Notes: generated by a model from the letters alone, not told the origin. A stretch of 64,000 bases of DNA from an uncultured Blautia sp. (GCA_934373235.1 CAKROW010000002.1:62001-126000); one strand, 5' to 3'. Positions 8,489 to 21,071 are shown, counted from the stretch's first letter. Numbers and translations are program-made.

Positions 8489-10258
8489 TTACAGGCCCTC
8501 CTTTCCAAGAAGCTCCGCGATCTCAGACACAAGCTGGCGTGTTACCTTCTCATATTCTGCTGCCAGGTCATTTTCCGTTGTATATTTGTAACGTCCGATC
8601 TGCTCTCTTGCAGGCAGCTTCACGATATCATTGATATCCGCACCTTTTTTCAGTGCCTCGGTACCATTCTCATAGAAAGCAAGTACCAGACGCATCATAT
8701 TGTGCTGTTTTTCCAGAGATGTGTAGGTATCAATCTCATGGAAAGAGTTCTGGTGAAGAAAATCCTCACGGATGGAACGGGCAGCTTCCATCTTCAGGCG
8801 GTCGCCCGGAGAAAGGGCATCCATACCTACCATCTTTACGATCTCCTCAAGTTCTGCCTCTTCCTGGAGAAGTGTCATCATCTTCTGGCGAAGTTCCATC
8901 CAGTCAGGTGCCACATTCTCATCGAACCATCCACCTACGCTGTCCAGATAAAGAGAATAGCTGGTCAGCCAGTTGATAGCCGGGAAATGTCTCTTGTATG
9001 CAAGGTTTGCATCCAGTCCCCAGAACACCTTCACGATACGAAGTGTGGCCTGGGATACAGGCTCGGAGATATCTCCACCTGGAGGAGATACTGCTCCGAT
9101 AGCTGTCAGGGCACCTTCACGTCCGTCCCGGCCTTTGCAGATCACATGGCCTGCACGCTCATAGAACTGTGCCAGACGGGAGCCAAGGTATGCAGGATAA
9201 CCCTCCTCACCCGGCATCTCCTCCAGTCGGCCGGACATCTCTCTCAGTGCCTCAGCCCATCTGGATGTGGAATCTGCCATCAGTGCTACGGAATAACCCA
9301 TATCACGAAAATACTCCGCAATGGTGATACCTGTATAGATGGATGCCTCTCGTGCTGCAACCGGCATATCGGATGTATTGGCAATAAGAACGGTTCTCTC
9401 CATCAGGGACTGTCCGGTCTTCGGATCTTTCAGTTCAGGGAACTCGTTCAGAACATCTGTCATCTCATTTCCACGCTCACCGCAGCCAATGTAAACAACG
9501 ATATCCGCTTCTGCCCACTTTGCAAGCTGATGCTGGATAACTGTCTTTCCGCTTCCGAAAGGTCCGGGTACTGCTGCCACACCGCCCTTTGCAATGGGGA
9601 ACATGGTATCAATAACACGCTGACCGGTTACAAGTGGCTGCGCCGGAGGAAGTTTCTTCTTATAGGGGCGTCCACGACGTACCGGCCAGCGCTGCATCAA
9701 TGTCAGCTCTTTGTCTCCGTCAGGAGTTTCCAGGATGGCAACTGTCTCCTCAACTGTAAACTCGCCGGAACGTATTTCTTTCACAGTTCCTTTCATGTTG
9801 GGAGGGACCATGATCTTCTGTGTTACCACGATCGTCTCTGCTACTGTTCCAAGGACATCTCCGCCCTCCACCTGGTCTCCGGGCTTTACAACAGGTACGA
9901 ATGTCCACTTTTTGTCACGCTTCAGTGCCGGAACCTCAACGCCCCGCTTCAGGTTGTTGCTTCCCGCAACCTTCATGATATCATCCAGCGGACGCTGGAT
10001 ACCATCATAAATACTTGTGATAAGGCCAGGTCCCAGCTCTACAGACAACGGTACTTCCATGGACTCCACCGGTTCTCCCGGACGGAGGCCTGAGGTTTCC
10101 TCGTATACCTGGATGGAAGCCTCATCTTCATGCATCTCTATGATCTCGCCGATCAGACGCTGGCTGCTTACACGAACCACATCATACATATTCGCATCCC
10201 GCATACCCTTTGCGATGACCAGCGGTCCTGCCACCTTCTTAATGGTTCCTCTGCTCAT
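8489..10258 (-). CDS. ntpA: V-type ATPase catalytic subunit A
   Basis: 589 residues from ATG 10258, chosen because AGGTGA sits eight bases upstream; a GTG four codons further upstream overlaps that site. The Walker A motif GPFGSGKT is intact and the non-homologous insert typical of V/A-type A subunits is present (about residues 110-190). [31 protein letters not shown] is reduced here to its key parts: SRWAEALRE and EEGYPAYL. It hydrolyses or makes ATP in the cytosolic head, coupled to ion movement through subunits I and K. Confidence 0.97.
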   Translation of the reverse strand: MSRGTIKKVAGPLVIAKGMRDANMYDVVRVSSQRLIGEIIEMHEDEASIQVYEETSGLRPGEPVESMEVPLSVELGPGLITSIYDGIQRPLDDIMKVAGSNNLKRGVEVPALKRDKKWTFVPVVKPGDQVEGGDVLGTVAETIVVTQKIMVPPNMKGTVKEIRSGEFTVEETVAILETPDGDKELTLMQRWPVRRGRPYKKKLPPAQPLVTGQRVIDTMFPIAKGGVAAVPGPFGSGKTVIQHQLAKWAEADIVVYIGCGERGNEMTDVLNEFPELKDPKTGQSLMERTVLIANTSDMPVAAREASIYTGITIAEYFRDMGYSVALMADSTSRWAEALREMSGRLEEMPGEEGYPAYLGSRLAQFYERAGHVICKGRDGREGALTAIGAVSPPGGDISEPVSQATLRIVKVFWGLDANLAYKRHFPAINWLTSYSLYLDSVGGWFDENVAPDWMELRQKMMTLLQEEAELEEIVKMVGMDALSPGDRLKMEAARSIREDFLHQNSFHEIDTYTSLEKQHNMMRLVLAFYENGTEALKKGADINDIVKLPAREQIGRYKYTTENDLAAEYEKVTRQLVSEIAELLGKEGL

Positions 10259-10290
10259 TGAACCAATCACCTGCTTTCTGTTTTAATGGA

Positions 10291-10614
10291 TTATGTCTCA
10301 TTTCCAAAAAGTATATCTGAGCCTACTGCTGTCTCCACTGACTTCTTCACACCCTCAATACCGGCTCCGGTATTTCCGGAAATCCCAGGTATCTGAATGA
10401 TAGCCGGAAGCAATGACTCACTGTATTTCCCAATTTCAGCGGAAAGCTGTGCTGCAAGCTGTTCCGTAATATATATCACTGCATATTCGCCTTCTGCAAG
10501 GCGGGCAAGCTGCTCTCTTCCTCTATCCGGATCTTCTACCGGAAAAGTATCAAGGCCAAGGGCGGCAAACCCGTAAATGCTGCTGTAATCGCCTATTACC
10601 GCAATTCTATACAT
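10291..10614 (-). CDS. ntpG: V-type ATPase subunit F (NtpG in Enterococcus naming)
   Basis: A 107-residue protein with the start MYRIAVIGDYSSIYGFAALGLDTFPV typical of subunit F, here cited as the key parts IAVIGD and GFAALGLDTF. It binds the D shaft and completes the rotor. It overlaps the end of the subunit C gene by eight bases, as expected in a tight operon. Confidence 0.92.
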   Translation of the reverse strand: MYRIAVIGDYSSIYGFAALGLDTFPVEDPDRGREQLARLAEGEYAVIYITEQLAAQLSAEIGKYSESLLPAIIQIPGISGNTGAGIEGVKKSVETAVGSDILFGNET

Positions 10615-11578
10615 ACATTTCCCTTACCCTTTCCCGGATAAATTCTTCCGGAAGATCATTTCGTTTTCCTGTAAGAATGATCCGTACTGTCTTGATCTCA
10701 TTTTCCCTTGCCAGCACATATGCCACAAGAGGCCCCAGAGAAAAAGAATTATAAAGCTGTGGCCGTATAGTCTCCATGATCTGATCATCACACCATCTCT
10801 CAAAGGCTGACGGTGATTCTCCCAGCGCCTGGGCACCGGCTGCGTATCTGGTCTCAGAAAGATAATTCATGATCTGTTCTGTGCCGCCTGCTGCCGCCCG
10901 GATCAGCCTGTCCTTATTAAGCGTGGAACATTCTGCCATGGCCTTTTTCATGAAATCCCCGGGCTTTCCCGTCTTCGCACTTCGGACAGCGATCCTGATA
11001 TCTGCAACAGCAACGGTGGACTCCGCATACTGACGGATAATATCTTCTCCGGACTTCCTGCCGGCCTCATGCACCGCATCAAGAGTGGCCCTGTCAATAA
11101 TGATATCGCACAACTGTCCGTCTCTTGTATGAAGGAATGTCTCATAAGCTTCCTGTGCTGCCTGACGCATATTTTCCGGGAATCGGTCATATTCCTTGTT
11201 TCTCAGGAACTTCACCATATCCTCCCCGTCCATCCCACAGTCATGATAAAAAATGTTAGGTGTATCACCATCCATAACGCTTGCCTTCACTGCGGCCTTC
11301 AGATTATGGAAAAGATCCTCATAGGAGAGGACCGAAAATACGGATCTGTCCTCCACCAGTGAATCCATGATTTCCCATATTTTTTCACGTTCCCTTGTAA
11401 GGATCGCATCTGCTCCTGCTGCCGGATCTCCGTCTCCCCAGCCCTTCTCTGTGAGCACCTGAAGACACTGCTGTTCATCCGGACATGCCAGGAGCTGTTC
11501 CAGTGCAGCCTGATTCAAAAGTCCTGTTTCCAGAACACGTATCCTCGCCACCGCATAAGCATAATCTTCACCAAACAT
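10607..11578 (-). CDS. ntpC: V-type ATPase subunit C
   Basis: A 323-residue protein of the V/A-ATPase C (d-type) family, the socket linking the central stalk to the proteolipid ring. The YAYAVARIRVLETGLLN start and the C-terminal PLVAYVLARENEIKTVRII segment are typical. AAGGAGGAG precedes the start. Its stop overlaps the start of the subunit F gene. Confidence 0.93.
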   Translation of the reverse strand: MFGEDYAYAVARIRVLETGLLNQAALEQLLACPDEQQCLQVLTEKGWGDGDPAAGADAILTREREKIWEIMDSLVEDRSVFSVLSYEDLFHNLKAAVKASVMDGDTPNIFYHDCGMDGEDMVKFLRNKEYDRFPENMRQAAQEAYETFLHTRDGQLCDIIIDRATLDAVHEAGRKSGEDIIRQYAESTVAVADIRIAVRSAKTGKPGDFMKKAMAECSTLNKDRLIRAAAGGTEQIMNYLSETRYAAGAQALGESPSAFERWCDDQIMETIRPQLYNSFSLGPLVAYVLARENEIKTVRIILTGKRNDLPEEFIRERVREMYV

Positions 11579-11608
11579 ATTTCTGCTCCTCCTTTTTGCG
11601 ATGGTCTT

Positions 11609-12202
11609 TTAGGTGAATAACAGCTTCCTTACCAGATCCTGAAGTTCATCCTTCTTTGCAGAAAACATCGCCTCAATGGAACAGTTTTCCTCAATTCCGC
11701 CATAGGTGAGGATGAATCCACCGTCTATGTTTCCGGTCTCATGGGAAAGTTCCAGAGTGCCCCCTTTTTTCTCCGCGATCTTACTGATCTCCTCCCGGAA
11801 GCCTTCAGGAAGTCTGGCCAGATCCTTCTTTGAAAAAATAATCTGTCCAGCTCTGGGAAGTGCATATTTATCCGCCATTCCCTTTAACATTATAAAATAT
11901 TTCTCATCATCCAGATTCAGTACTCTTGTATACGCCTCAGAAAGCACCTGGGAGATCAGTTCCTGTCTGGCTCCCAGAAGAGCTGTACGCTTCTTCATAT
12001 CTGCCGCAGAGGCTGTGCGCTCACGAAATCCGGCAAGCTTCTGTGCAAGCTGCTCTTCTTTCTGCCTGGTGACCTGACCGGCCCGGGCTCTGGCATCAGC
12101 AAGGATACCGTCAGCCTCCTTCTGTGCGTCCTCAAGAATCTTTGCTGCAGAAGCATCTGCCTCTTCAAGAATCTGGCTTACCATCTTCTCCAATCCTGTC
12201 AT
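11609..12202 (-). CDS. ntpE: V-type ATPase subunit E (peripheral stalk)
   Basis: 197 residues. The first ~100 form a long Ala/Glu/Lys-rich coiled coil (ILEDAQKEADGILADAR), followed by a globular C-terminal domain that caps the head. It pairs with the small G/H-type subunit encoded first in the operon. AGGAGGAG precedes the start. Confidence 0.9.
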   Translation of the reverse strand: MTGLEKMVSQILEEADASAAKILEDAQKEADGILADARARAGQVTRQKEEQLAQKLAGFRERTASAADMKKRTALLGARQELISQVLSEAYTRVLNLDDEKYFIMLKGMADKYALPRAGQIIFSKKDLARLPEGFREEISKIAEKKGGTLELSHETGNIDGGFILTYGGIEENCSIEAMFSAKKDELQDLVRKLLFT

Positions 12203-12248
12203 GCTCTGCTCCTCCTGATGGGGTTTTCCCCTCTGTCCTTATACTGGA

Positions 12249-14733
<2,485 letters not shown>

Positions 14734-14798
14734 TTCCGCATCCCTCCTTTACACGGTCATTATATTGCCGTCATCTCCTGCCCGGCAATATGATGGGA

Positions 14799-15107
14799 TC
14801 AGAACAGATTATCCATAACTGCCTGGATCGCCTGCTCCTTCTTCGCCTCTGCGTTCCTCCTTAATGCCTCAAGTTCTGTTTCTACCTGCTTCGCTGCAAC
14901 CTCCCGGGCCAGTTCGGCACTCTCCTGCGCCTTACCCATATCAGATGCAGCCTTACCGGCAGCATCCTCACCGGCTTTCTTTATTATTTCCTCTGCCTCC
15001 CTCTCTGCCCTGCTGATCACGGACTGCGCGTTTACGGAAGCATCGTTTATTCTCTGTCTGGCTTTCGCTTCCGCCTCTTTTACTGCCTTAATTGTTTCCT
15101 GGATCAT
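14799..15107 (-). CDS. ntpF: V-type ATPase small peripheral-stalk subunit G/H (NtpF in Enterococcus naming)
   Basis: 102 residues from ATG 15107, preceded by GAGGCGGTGA. Longer in-frame starts at 15128 or 15176 would include the ribosome-binding site and the promoter region, so they are rejected. The protein is almost entirely charged/Ala-rich coiled coil (ETIKAVKEAEAKARQRIND), as expected for the subunit that pairs with E. It is the first gene of the operon. Confidence 0.85.
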   Translation of the reverse strand: MIQETIKAVKEAEAKARQRINDASVNAQSVISRAEREAEEIIKKAGEDAAGKAASDMGKAQESAELAREVAAKQVETELEALRRNAEAKKEQAIQAVMDNLF

Positions 15108-15134
15108 CTGATCACCGCCTCTCTGCATAGGCAA

Positions 15135-15163
15135 ATTGTACCACAACAATTTACTTAAAACAA
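15135..15163 (-). promoter_or_regulatory. Promoter of the V-ATPase operon
   Basis: TTGTTT (15158-15163) and TACAAT (15135-15140) on the minus strand, spaced 17 bases. The predicted start is about 20 bases before the first start codon. Confidence 0.75.
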
Positions 15164-15304
15164 TATTTTTATGCAATTTTTCTCAACAATGAAAATATTA
15201 TGGTAAAAAAGTGTCAGATTTGTTATTATTTTGGCAATTTTTTGTATTTTTTTATATATTTTAGTCAGGCATAACATTTTATATGTATCATCTGCCTTTC
15301 CACA

Positions 15305-15321
15305 GCAGTGCGATCCTGCCC
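15305..15321. repeat. Copy of the GCAGTGCGATCCTGCCC intergenic motif
   Basis: These 17 bases are identical to 6298-6314, and 14 of them also occur at 2396-2409. All three copies lie between genes. Confidence 0.6.
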
Positions 15322-15328
15322 TGAAAAA

Positions 15329-15402
15329 CAAAAAAAAGCCATACCTGAGAAATATCTCTGAGACTCTGTGTCTCAGGCATACTTCCCTGGTATGGCTTAC
15401 TA
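15329..15402 (-). terminator. Intrinsic terminator after the sugar-binding lipoprotein gene
   Basis: AAGCCATACC pairs with GGTATGGCTT at the base of a long hairpin. An inner TGAGAC/GTCTCA-type helix sits within it. On the minus strand a run of seven T follows. Confidence 0.88.
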
Positions 15403-15417
15403 TTAGATTTTTACGTA

Positions 15418-16521
15418 TTATTTCCCGTAAATATAACTGCTGTAGTTCTCATCTTCCAGACTGTCCGCATCGATCCACGCAGGATCAAGAAGCTGGGTTT
15501 TTTCGATCTTGACCTCTTTCCTGGGTGCTGTGGACTGGATAGCAGCCCACATGGTCTGATAACCCATTGCATAGGGGTTCTGGGAAAGTGCTCCAAGCTC
15601 CACGCCATTCTTAATAGCTTCCTGCTGCCTGGAAGTAGCATCTACACCCACCATGGCAACCTTTCTGGTTCCGTCATCCTGATATGTATCCAGAAACAGC
15701 TCCGAAACAACAGCATTGGTGCAGAACACACCGTCCAGTGCAGGATACTTGTCCAGAATCTCCTGCATTGCGGTCTTCATATCATCAACCTGATCCATAT
15801 AAACAGTCTCTACCACTTTGATATCTGTATAGTTGGCTATATTCTCCATAAAACCGGCAACACGTTCCTGTGCGCTCTGTGTCTTTTCCTGTGCGGAAAA
15901 AATAGCCACATTGCCCATTTTACCAATGGCACTTCCAAGCTTGTAAGCTGCGTATTTGCCGATCTGTTTATTGTCTGTTCCACGAAAAGCTCTGATAAGC
16001 TTGGTCTCGCTTACATTGGAGTCAAATGCGATCACCGGGATTCCGTTCTCCTTTGCAGCCTCCAACTGAGCCTGGCAGGAATCCATATCTCCTGCTGAAA
16101 GACATAACACGGAAGGATTCTCGGCAATTACCGCGTCCAGTGTATTGATCTGTCCTTCCACATCCTCCTCATTATCCGGGCCCTCAAAAGTCATGGTGAT
16201 CTGGTCGTCTTTTTTGAAGCCGTATGCATCATTCACATCCTTCACAGCCGCTTCCATACCGCTCTTTACTTCATTCCAGAATTCACCCTTCTTGCTCTTG
16301 CTCACTACCGCGATCTTAGCTCCTGCCTCAATGGAAAGTGAAGTATCTATATCCGGAATCACCGGATCCTTCTCCTGTTCCTCTGCTTCAGTTGCTTCAG
16401 GCGTTTCCTGAACATCTGCCACAAGGGGGGCTATCATTTTTTCCACCTGTTCTTTCTGGCATCCTGTCAGCAGACCGGAGGCTGCCAGCAAGCCGGCCAT
16501 TGCCAGCGCAGCTTTCTTCAT
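15418..16521 (-). CDS. Periplasmic-binding-type lipoprotein (sugar/AI-2 class, Peripla_BP_4)
   Basis: 367 residues. The signal peptide ends in the lipobox LLTGC, so the mature protein is lipid-anchored outside the membrane. An acidic linker follows (about 35-60). The two-lobed domain starts at KIAVVSKSKKGEFWNEV and contains IPVIAFDSNV, DGVFCTNA and VGVDAT, typical of ribose/galactose-like binding proteins. It captures a solute for an ABC importer or a chemoreceptor, but no ATPase, permease or sensor gene lies next to it. It has its own promoter and terminator, so it is a single-gene unit whose ligand is unknown. Confidence 0.9.
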   Translation of the reverse strand: MKKAALAMAGLLAASGLLTGCQKEQVEKMIAPLVADVQETPEATEAEEQEKDPVIPDIDTSLSIEAGAKIAVVSKSKKGEFWNEVKSGMEAAVKDVNDAYGFKKDDQITMTFEGPDNEEDVEGQINTLDAVIAENPSVLCLSAGDMDSCQAQLEAAKENGIPVIAFDSNVSETKLIRAFRGTDNKQIGKYAAYKLGSAIGKMGNVAIFSAQEKTQSAQERVAGFMENIANYTDIKVVETVYMDQVDDMKTAMQEILDKYPALDGVFCTNAVVSELFLDTYQDDGTRKVAMVGVDATSRQQEAIKNGVELGALSQNPYAMGYQTMWAAIQSTAPRKEVKIEKTQLLDPAWIDADSLEDENYSSYIYGK

Positions 16522-16590
16522 TCTGATCTCCTCTTCCTGATTTTACCTTAATTTAACATATTACTTCCGTTCTTTACAATTGCTTTTTAC

Positions 16591-16596
16591 ATTATA
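16591..16596 (-). promoter_or_regulatory. -10 element upstream of the lipoprotein gene
   Basis: A perfect TATAAT on the minus strand lies about 70 bases before the start codon. The -35 position is poor (CTGGAC-like), so the promoter may need an activator. Confidence 0.5.
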
Positions 16597-16635
16597 CACT
16601 TTTTCTTTTTTTCGTCCAGAGTTTTTACACAAATT

Positions 16636-17322
16636 TCACATTTCAAAGCCTTCAAAGGCCTGTCCTTTCGGATCTGCCCTGAATTTCATTCGCTTTCCTG
16701 ATACAGGATGGTCAAATTCCAGGCTGTATGCACAAAGTCCCAGAGACGCACATCTGCTTCCCTGAGGATTATATTTTCGGTCTCCAAGAAGAGGCATCCC
16801 ATGTTTCTCCATCTGAACCCTGATCTGATGATGTCTTCCTGTCTCAAGGTGGATTTCTATAAGGTAATGGCTCTTCCCCTTATTTTCTTTTATTAATTTA
16901 TAAGATAATCGCGCCTTCTTCGCCCCCGGTGTTCCTTCTACCACCACCTGGGACATATTGGCTTTTCCGTTCTTTTTCAGATAATCTTCCAAAATTCCTT
17001 CCGGTGTCTCCGGTTTATGTTCTGTCACAGCCAGATAGATCTTTGACGCTCCCTTTGCCCCCATCTGTCTGCTCAGTTTCCCTGCGGCCTGGGATGTTTT
17101 TGCAAAAACAATAATCCCCTCTACCGGCTGATCCAGCCTGTGGACCACTCCGATATAAGGAATTTTCCCCGGTTCCTTAAATGCCCGGTAATTCCTGAGG
17201 GCACTTTCCATATCCATTGTTCCGATCCCGGACGTCTGTACCGGCATACCTGCCGGTTTCCTGCATACAATGATCTCTTTATCTTCGTAGAGAATATATT
17301 CTTCTATATTTTTTGGTCTCAT
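16636..17322 (-). CDS. RluA-family RNA pseudouridine synthase
   Basis: 228 residues from ATG 17322, which has AGGAGT seven bases upstream; an in-frame extension to 17451 crosses the promoter and is rejected. The catalytic motif HRLDQPVEGIIVFAKT contains the essential Asp. GRHHQIRVQM and the C-terminal LEFDHPVSGKRM are family signatures. There is no N-terminal S4 domain, so it belongs to the short RluA-like group. It changes uridine to pseudouridine in rRNA or tRNA; the target cannot be read from sequence. Confidence 0.92.
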   Translation of the reverse strand: MRPKNIEEYILYEDKEIIVCRKPAGMPVQTSGIGTMDMESALRNYRAFKEPGKIPYIGVVHRLDQPVEGIIVFAKTSQAAGKLSRQMGAKGASKIYLAVTEHKPETPEGILEDYLKKNGKANMSQVVVEGTPGAKKARLSYKLIKENKGKSHYLIEIHLETGRHHQIRVQMEKHGMPLLGDRKYNPQGSRCASLGLCAYSLEFDHPVSGKRMKFRADPKGQAFEGFEM

Positions 17323-17397
17323 AAATAACTCCTGCTGATCTGCAGCTTTCCCCAGTATAATGTTCCAACTGCAATAACCTAATAAGCAACAGGGTGT

Positions 17398-17426
17398 AGT
17401 ATACCGTATCATCTTTCCTGTGGCAA
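17398..17426 (-). promoter_or_regulatory. Promoter of the pseudouridine synthase gene
   Basis: TTGCCA (17421-17426) and TATACT (17398-17403), spaced 17 bases. It lies downstream of the hairpin that ends the A+T-rich region, so that region and this gene appear to be separate transcription units. Confidence 0.65.
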
Positions 17427-17457
17427 CAGTAAATATCAACAAATTATGCACACAACG

Positions 17458-17506
17458 AAGACGGTCATCACTTTTTACTTATAATTTCAAAAATGATGAC
17501 CGTCTT
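17458..17506 (-). terminator. Long hairpin ending the 17.5-18.5 kb transcript
   Basis: AAGACGGTCATCA (17458-17470) pairs perfectly with TGATGACCGTCTT (17494-17506). After one mismatch four more A-T pairs extend it inwards. The following minus-strand bases are CGTTGTGTG, so there is no proper U-tract. It may be an RNA 3'-end structure or a weak terminator. Confidence 0.5.
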
Positions 17507-18484
17507 AACACTCTTCAATATTCAATTTTTTATATCCTCATTCTTTCTCAGAATAGGTTTTTTGTTATAATCAGAACTTTAATGATTTTATCTACCTATA
17601 AAATAAATCCTGATTCTCACTATTCAGTTTATTAATATAAATATCTTAATCCGATCTTTATTATTTTATAAAAAATATCTTATCTTATTTCCTGCTCATA
17701 AACGATATGATCAAATATCATCCGATTATTTAGAAAGTTATATAGTCGAGATTTAATTTCCGAATTAAATTCTCTTTTAAAAATTGAAGAAATAATAATA
17801 TGAAATTTTATACTCTTTCCTGTTTCCATATGATTTTGAACTTAACTTCTTAAATCCCAAACCATCTGTCATCTCTGTACTTTCCCTGTGAAAGCATCCC
17901 GAAAAGAGATTTCTGATCAATTTCTTCTGTTATGATATCCTATCAGATATCCTTCTGATGTAAAGCTTCAATTCATATCCTGAAGTTGCGATATGGATTT
18001 CAAAATATCGTTCTCATCTTTCACTTTGTTCTTCGGATCTCTTCTTCCGAACGAACTGTTTAGCTGAGGGTTATATTCTTCTGAATGATATTTCTTTACA
18101 TATGATTCAGAATCTTTATATCAGGTCTGTAACAGTTGTTCAATATGAGTAACTGATTCTATAATACCTTATTGATACATATGACTTCTTCGTTAATGTT
18201 TCCGGCTTCTTTTCTATAATATATATTAAATATATATTTCTTTTAAGAAACAACTGTATCCCGAAAGATTGTCTTCATCATAACTGTTGTATCAGGTCTT
18301 TCTTGCAGGAAATTCAGTTCCTGTTACTCTCATATTGATAAGATTGAGGTTTCATGTTCCCACTGGAATCACCTTTCCTTTCTTACTTCATTCTTCATGT
18401 GCATCTATGCTATGAATTGAATGAATTTCTATGATTGAGATATTGGGTTATTATCTCTTTTTTGTTTCCCTTGTTCTTTTTGAT
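17458..18484 (-). ncRNA. Candidate large structured noncoding RNA (about 1 kb), or a decayed gene
   Basis: This A+T-rich stretch has no ORF with a ribosome-binding site, although a very strong minus-strand promoter points into it. Stops occur in every frame at about the random rate. Local helices include 17748-17774 (ATTTAATT/AATTAAAT plus GAG/CTC around a 4-base loop), 17871-17910 (two stacked stems), 17989-18010, 18028-18056 (TTCGGA/TCCGAA plus GTTC/GAAC) and 18079-18112 (eight pairs). A long-range nine-pair helix joins 18132-18140 to 18249-18257. Large bacterial RNAs such as ROOL or GOLLD are possible relatives, but I cannot match it to either. The alternative is a decayed gene: the longest open stretch (about 50 codons ending near 17970) reads like protein but lacks a start. 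Confidence 0.45.
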
Positions 18485-18490
18485 GTACTT

Positions 18491-18640
18491 ATAATAACAT
18501 CGTCCTTTTGATTTGTCAACACATTTTTGTATTTTATTTTAAATATTTTATCCTATTCGTTGTTTTATTTGTTAGTTTTTTATTATTTGTTTTAATTTTT
18601 TATTATTTTCTGTATATTTATGTTGGTCAGACAATTCTTT
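18491..18640 (-). promoter_or_regulatory. Strong promoter with extended -10 and A+T-rich upstream element
   Basis: TTGACA (18514-18519), 17-base spacer, TATTAT (18491-18496) preceded by TG one base away. About 100 bases of A- and T-tracts lie just upstream (18520-18625), resembling a UP element. This arrangement is typical of highly expressed stable-RNA promoters. No coding start follows. Confidence 0.8.
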
Positions 18641-18705
18641 CCGGGCTGTGATTCCCCGGACACACTCTATGGCAGCAGAGAAGCCGGCACCTTCCGGCAC
18701 CGGCT
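18640..18705 (-). terminator. Two hairpins after the aconitase-family gene
   Basis: A 10-pair hairpin with a GGAA loop (18682-18705) is followed by a TCCGGG/CCCGGA stem (18640-18660). U-runs are weak, so this is a probable rather than certain terminator. Confidence 0.5.
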
Positions 18706-18733
18706 CCTTTGCGGATAACCATATGACTGGTTT

Positions 18734-20992
18734 TTATTTTCTGTTGTAATTGATAAGGCATCCTTTCAGGATGATCTCTCTCTCATCATCTGTAAGCTCG
18801 CCCAGAGTTACTTCAAACTCTTTCAGGGAATCTCCCTGGACTGCGTAACCCCTGATCACATCATCCTTGTTCTCAACTGCCTTGCGGATTCCCGGGAAGA
18901 ACAGGAAATCTCCGTTCTTAAACGGAAGGTCACCAGCCGGGATAAGAAATGGAAGCATACCCCAGTTGATCAGGTTGGAACGATATCTCTTGGTTGCATA
19001 CTCGTTGGCAATGTTCGCCCAGCCGCCAAGTACCTTCTGGCAGGATGCAGCCTGCTCTCTGGCAGAACCGTCTCCTGGTTTCACTGCAAAAATAGTACTT
19101 CCTACACCAAGATTGGTCTTATCAACATCCGGATAGGATTTGTGGATCGTCTCCATAACCGGTTTCAGTTCCGGAACTGCCTCAGCAGGGCACTGGCCGG
19201 CCTGAATAGCCTTCTGTGCTGCCTGGATCTCTTTTGCACGGCCTACATAAGCCGGGTCTTTTCTGGAGAGTGTGAACTCTGCAAGTCCCAGAGGATTGGA
19301 GCGGTAGGAGGATGTCTCTCCGGAGGGGATCAGCTCATCGGTTGTTGTTACAGGATCATGGATCTCGGATACAACTTTCAGGATCAGATTATCTGCAAGT
19401 GCTGCCATCTCCGGCCAGTCTTTGATGTTCGGACCAAACTGGATCTCAACACTTGGATCTGCTATGCCCTTGCTGTCAAATACACGGTTCTCATAGATGG
19501 ATTTATCAAAGTAATATTTATGCTCTGTATAGCTTCCATCAAACTCCTCCGCAGAAGTAAGGAATCCCTTGTTCGCTGCAGTTGCTGCAATAGAACGTGC
19601 ATCCATAAGGGCAACAGAGGAGATCTGTCCATTCTGGATCTTGGAGCCTTCACGGTTCGGGAAGTTTCTTGTTGTATGGCGGATACTGAACGCATTGTTA
19701 GCCGGTGTATCTCCTGCACCAAAGCACGGTCCGCAGAATGCAGTCTTGACAACCGCACCGGTTCCGATAAGTTCTGCAAGAACACCATTTCTGGCCAGTT
19801 CCATGTAGATCGGAGTACTTGCCGGGTAAACACTTAATGTGAAAGCATCATGGCCGATGTTCCTGCCTTTCAGGATGTCTGCTGCAGCACAGATATTCTC
19901 AAAACCGCCGCCTGCACAGCCTGCAATGATTCCCTGCTCCACATAAAGTCTGCCATCGATCACCTTGTCTCTTAATGTAAACGGAATCTTTCCGTCAAGG
20001 CTTACCTGGGCCTTCTTCTCAACATCTGCAAGAATATCATCCAGGTTTGCTTTCAGCTCGTCAATAGTGTAGGTATTGCTTGGATGGAACGGCATTGCGA
20101 TCATAGGCTTGATCTCACTTAGATCGATCTCCACGCAGCCGTCATAGTATGCAACACTGCCTGGTTTCAGTTCTTTGTAATCCTCAGGTCTTCCGTGGAT
20201 CGCATAGAACTCCTCGATCTTATCATCTGTCTGCCAGATGGAGGAAAGACATGTAGTCTCTGTTGTCATTACATCGATCCCAATACGGAAATCCGGGCTT
20301 AAGCCTGCCACTCCAGGTCCTACGAACTCCATAACCTTGTTCTTCACATAGCCATTGGCAAAAACTTCTCCGATAATGGCAAGTGCAACGTCCTGCGGAC
20401 CAACGCCCGGACGCGGAGTGCCTTTAAGATAGATTGCCACTACTCCCGGCATATTGATATCATAAGTCTGGGAAAGAAGCTGTTTAACAAGCTCCGGGCC
20501 ACCTTCGCCCATAGCCATGGTTCCAAGTGCTCCGTATCTTGTATGGCTGTCAGATCCCAGGATCATCTTTCCGCCGCCTGCAAGCATTTCTCTTGCAAAC
20601 TGATGGATTACTGCCTGATGAGGCGGTACATAAACTCCGCCGTATTTCTTCGCACAGGTGAGACCAAACATGTGATCGTCCTCATTGATGGTTCCGCCTA
20701 CTGCACAGAGAGAGTTATGACAGTTTGTAAGTACATATGGTACCGGAAATTTTTCAAGTCCTGAAGCACGTGCTGTCTGGATGATTCCAACAAATGTGAT
20801 ATCATGAGAAGTCAGCTTGTCAAATCTGATCTGAAGTTTCTTCATGTTGTCAGATGTATTGTGGGCTTTCAGAATAGAGTATGCAATGGTGTTCTCGGCT
20901 GCCTGCTCTCTGGAAACCGGGAAATTCGCCTCATTTTCGGGAATGATATCAAGGCCATTCTGAAGATAGACACCTGTATCGTAAAGTTTCAT
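18734..20992 (-). CDS. Aconitase-family hydratase
   Basis: 752 residues of the aconitase superfamily, with the catalytic domains followed by the swivel domain at about 600-752. Fe-S ligand cysteines are seen in GCAGGG and in [23 protein letters not shown] is the conserved substrate segment. It would interconvert citrate and isocitrate through cis-aconitate, but members of this clostridial subgroup may use other 2-hydroxy acids. No citrate synthase or isocitrate dehydrogenase lies nearby. The start has AGGAGGAAC upstream. Confidence 0.85.
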   Translation of the reverse strand: MKLYDTGVYLQNGLDIIPENEANFPVSREQAAENTIAYSILKAHNTSDNMKKLQIRFDKLTSHDITFVGIIQTARASGLEKFPVPYVLTNCHNSLCAVGGTINEDDHMFGLTCAKKYGGVYVPPHQAVIHQFAREMLAGGGKMILGSDSHTRYGALGTMAMGEGGPELVKQLLSQTYDINMPGVVAIYLKGTPRPGVGPQDVALAIIGEVFANGYVKNKVMEFVGPGVAGLSPDFRIGIDVMTTETTCLSSIWQTDDKIEEFYAIHGRPEDYKELKPGSVAYYDGCVEIDLSEIKPMIAMPFHPSNTYTIDELKANLDDILADVEKKAQVSLDGKIPFTLRDKVIDGRLYVEQGIIAGCAGGGFENICAAADILKGRNIGHDAFTLSVYPASTPIYMELARNGVLAELIGTGAVVKTAFCGPCFGAGDTPANNAFSIRHTTRNFPNREGSKIQNGQISSVALMDARSIAATAANKGFLTSAEEFDGSYTEHKYYFDKSIYENRVFDSKGIADPSVEIQFGPNIKDWPEMAALADNLILKVVSEIHDPVTTTDELIPSGETSSYRSNPLGLAEFTLSRKDPAYVGRAKEIQAAQKAIQAGQCPAEAVPELKPVMETIHKSYPDVDKTNLGVGSTIFAVKPGDGSAREQAASCQKVLGGWANIANEYATKRYRSNLINWGMLPFLIPAGDLPFKNGDFLFFPGIRKAVENKDDVIRGYAVQGDSLKEFEVTLGELTDDEREIILKGCLINYNRK

Positions 20993-21042
20993 GGATGTTC
21001 CTCCTGTCTGTAATGATAAATTTTTCCGAATAGTTGGGATTC

Positions 21043-21071
21043 ATTATATAAGATTTTTCCACATTAGTCAA
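21043..21071 (-). promoter_or_regulatory. Promoter of the aconitase-family gene
   Basis: TTGACT (21066-21071), 17-base spacer, TATAAT (21043-21048) on the minus strand. Confidence 0.8.

Noticed and set aside
8153..10093. 646-codon plus-strand frame opposite ntpA/ntpB
   Set aside because: It is fully antisense to two well-conserved ATPase subunits and has no family features.
17420..17635. 71-codon plus-strand frame in the A+T-rich region
   Set aside because: It spans the terminal hairpin and the pseudouridine synthase promoter and lacks a start signal.
17458..18484. Group II intron or HEARO-type element
   Set aside because: No domain V-like hairpin, no GTGYG 5' end and no intron or HNH endonuclease gene was found.
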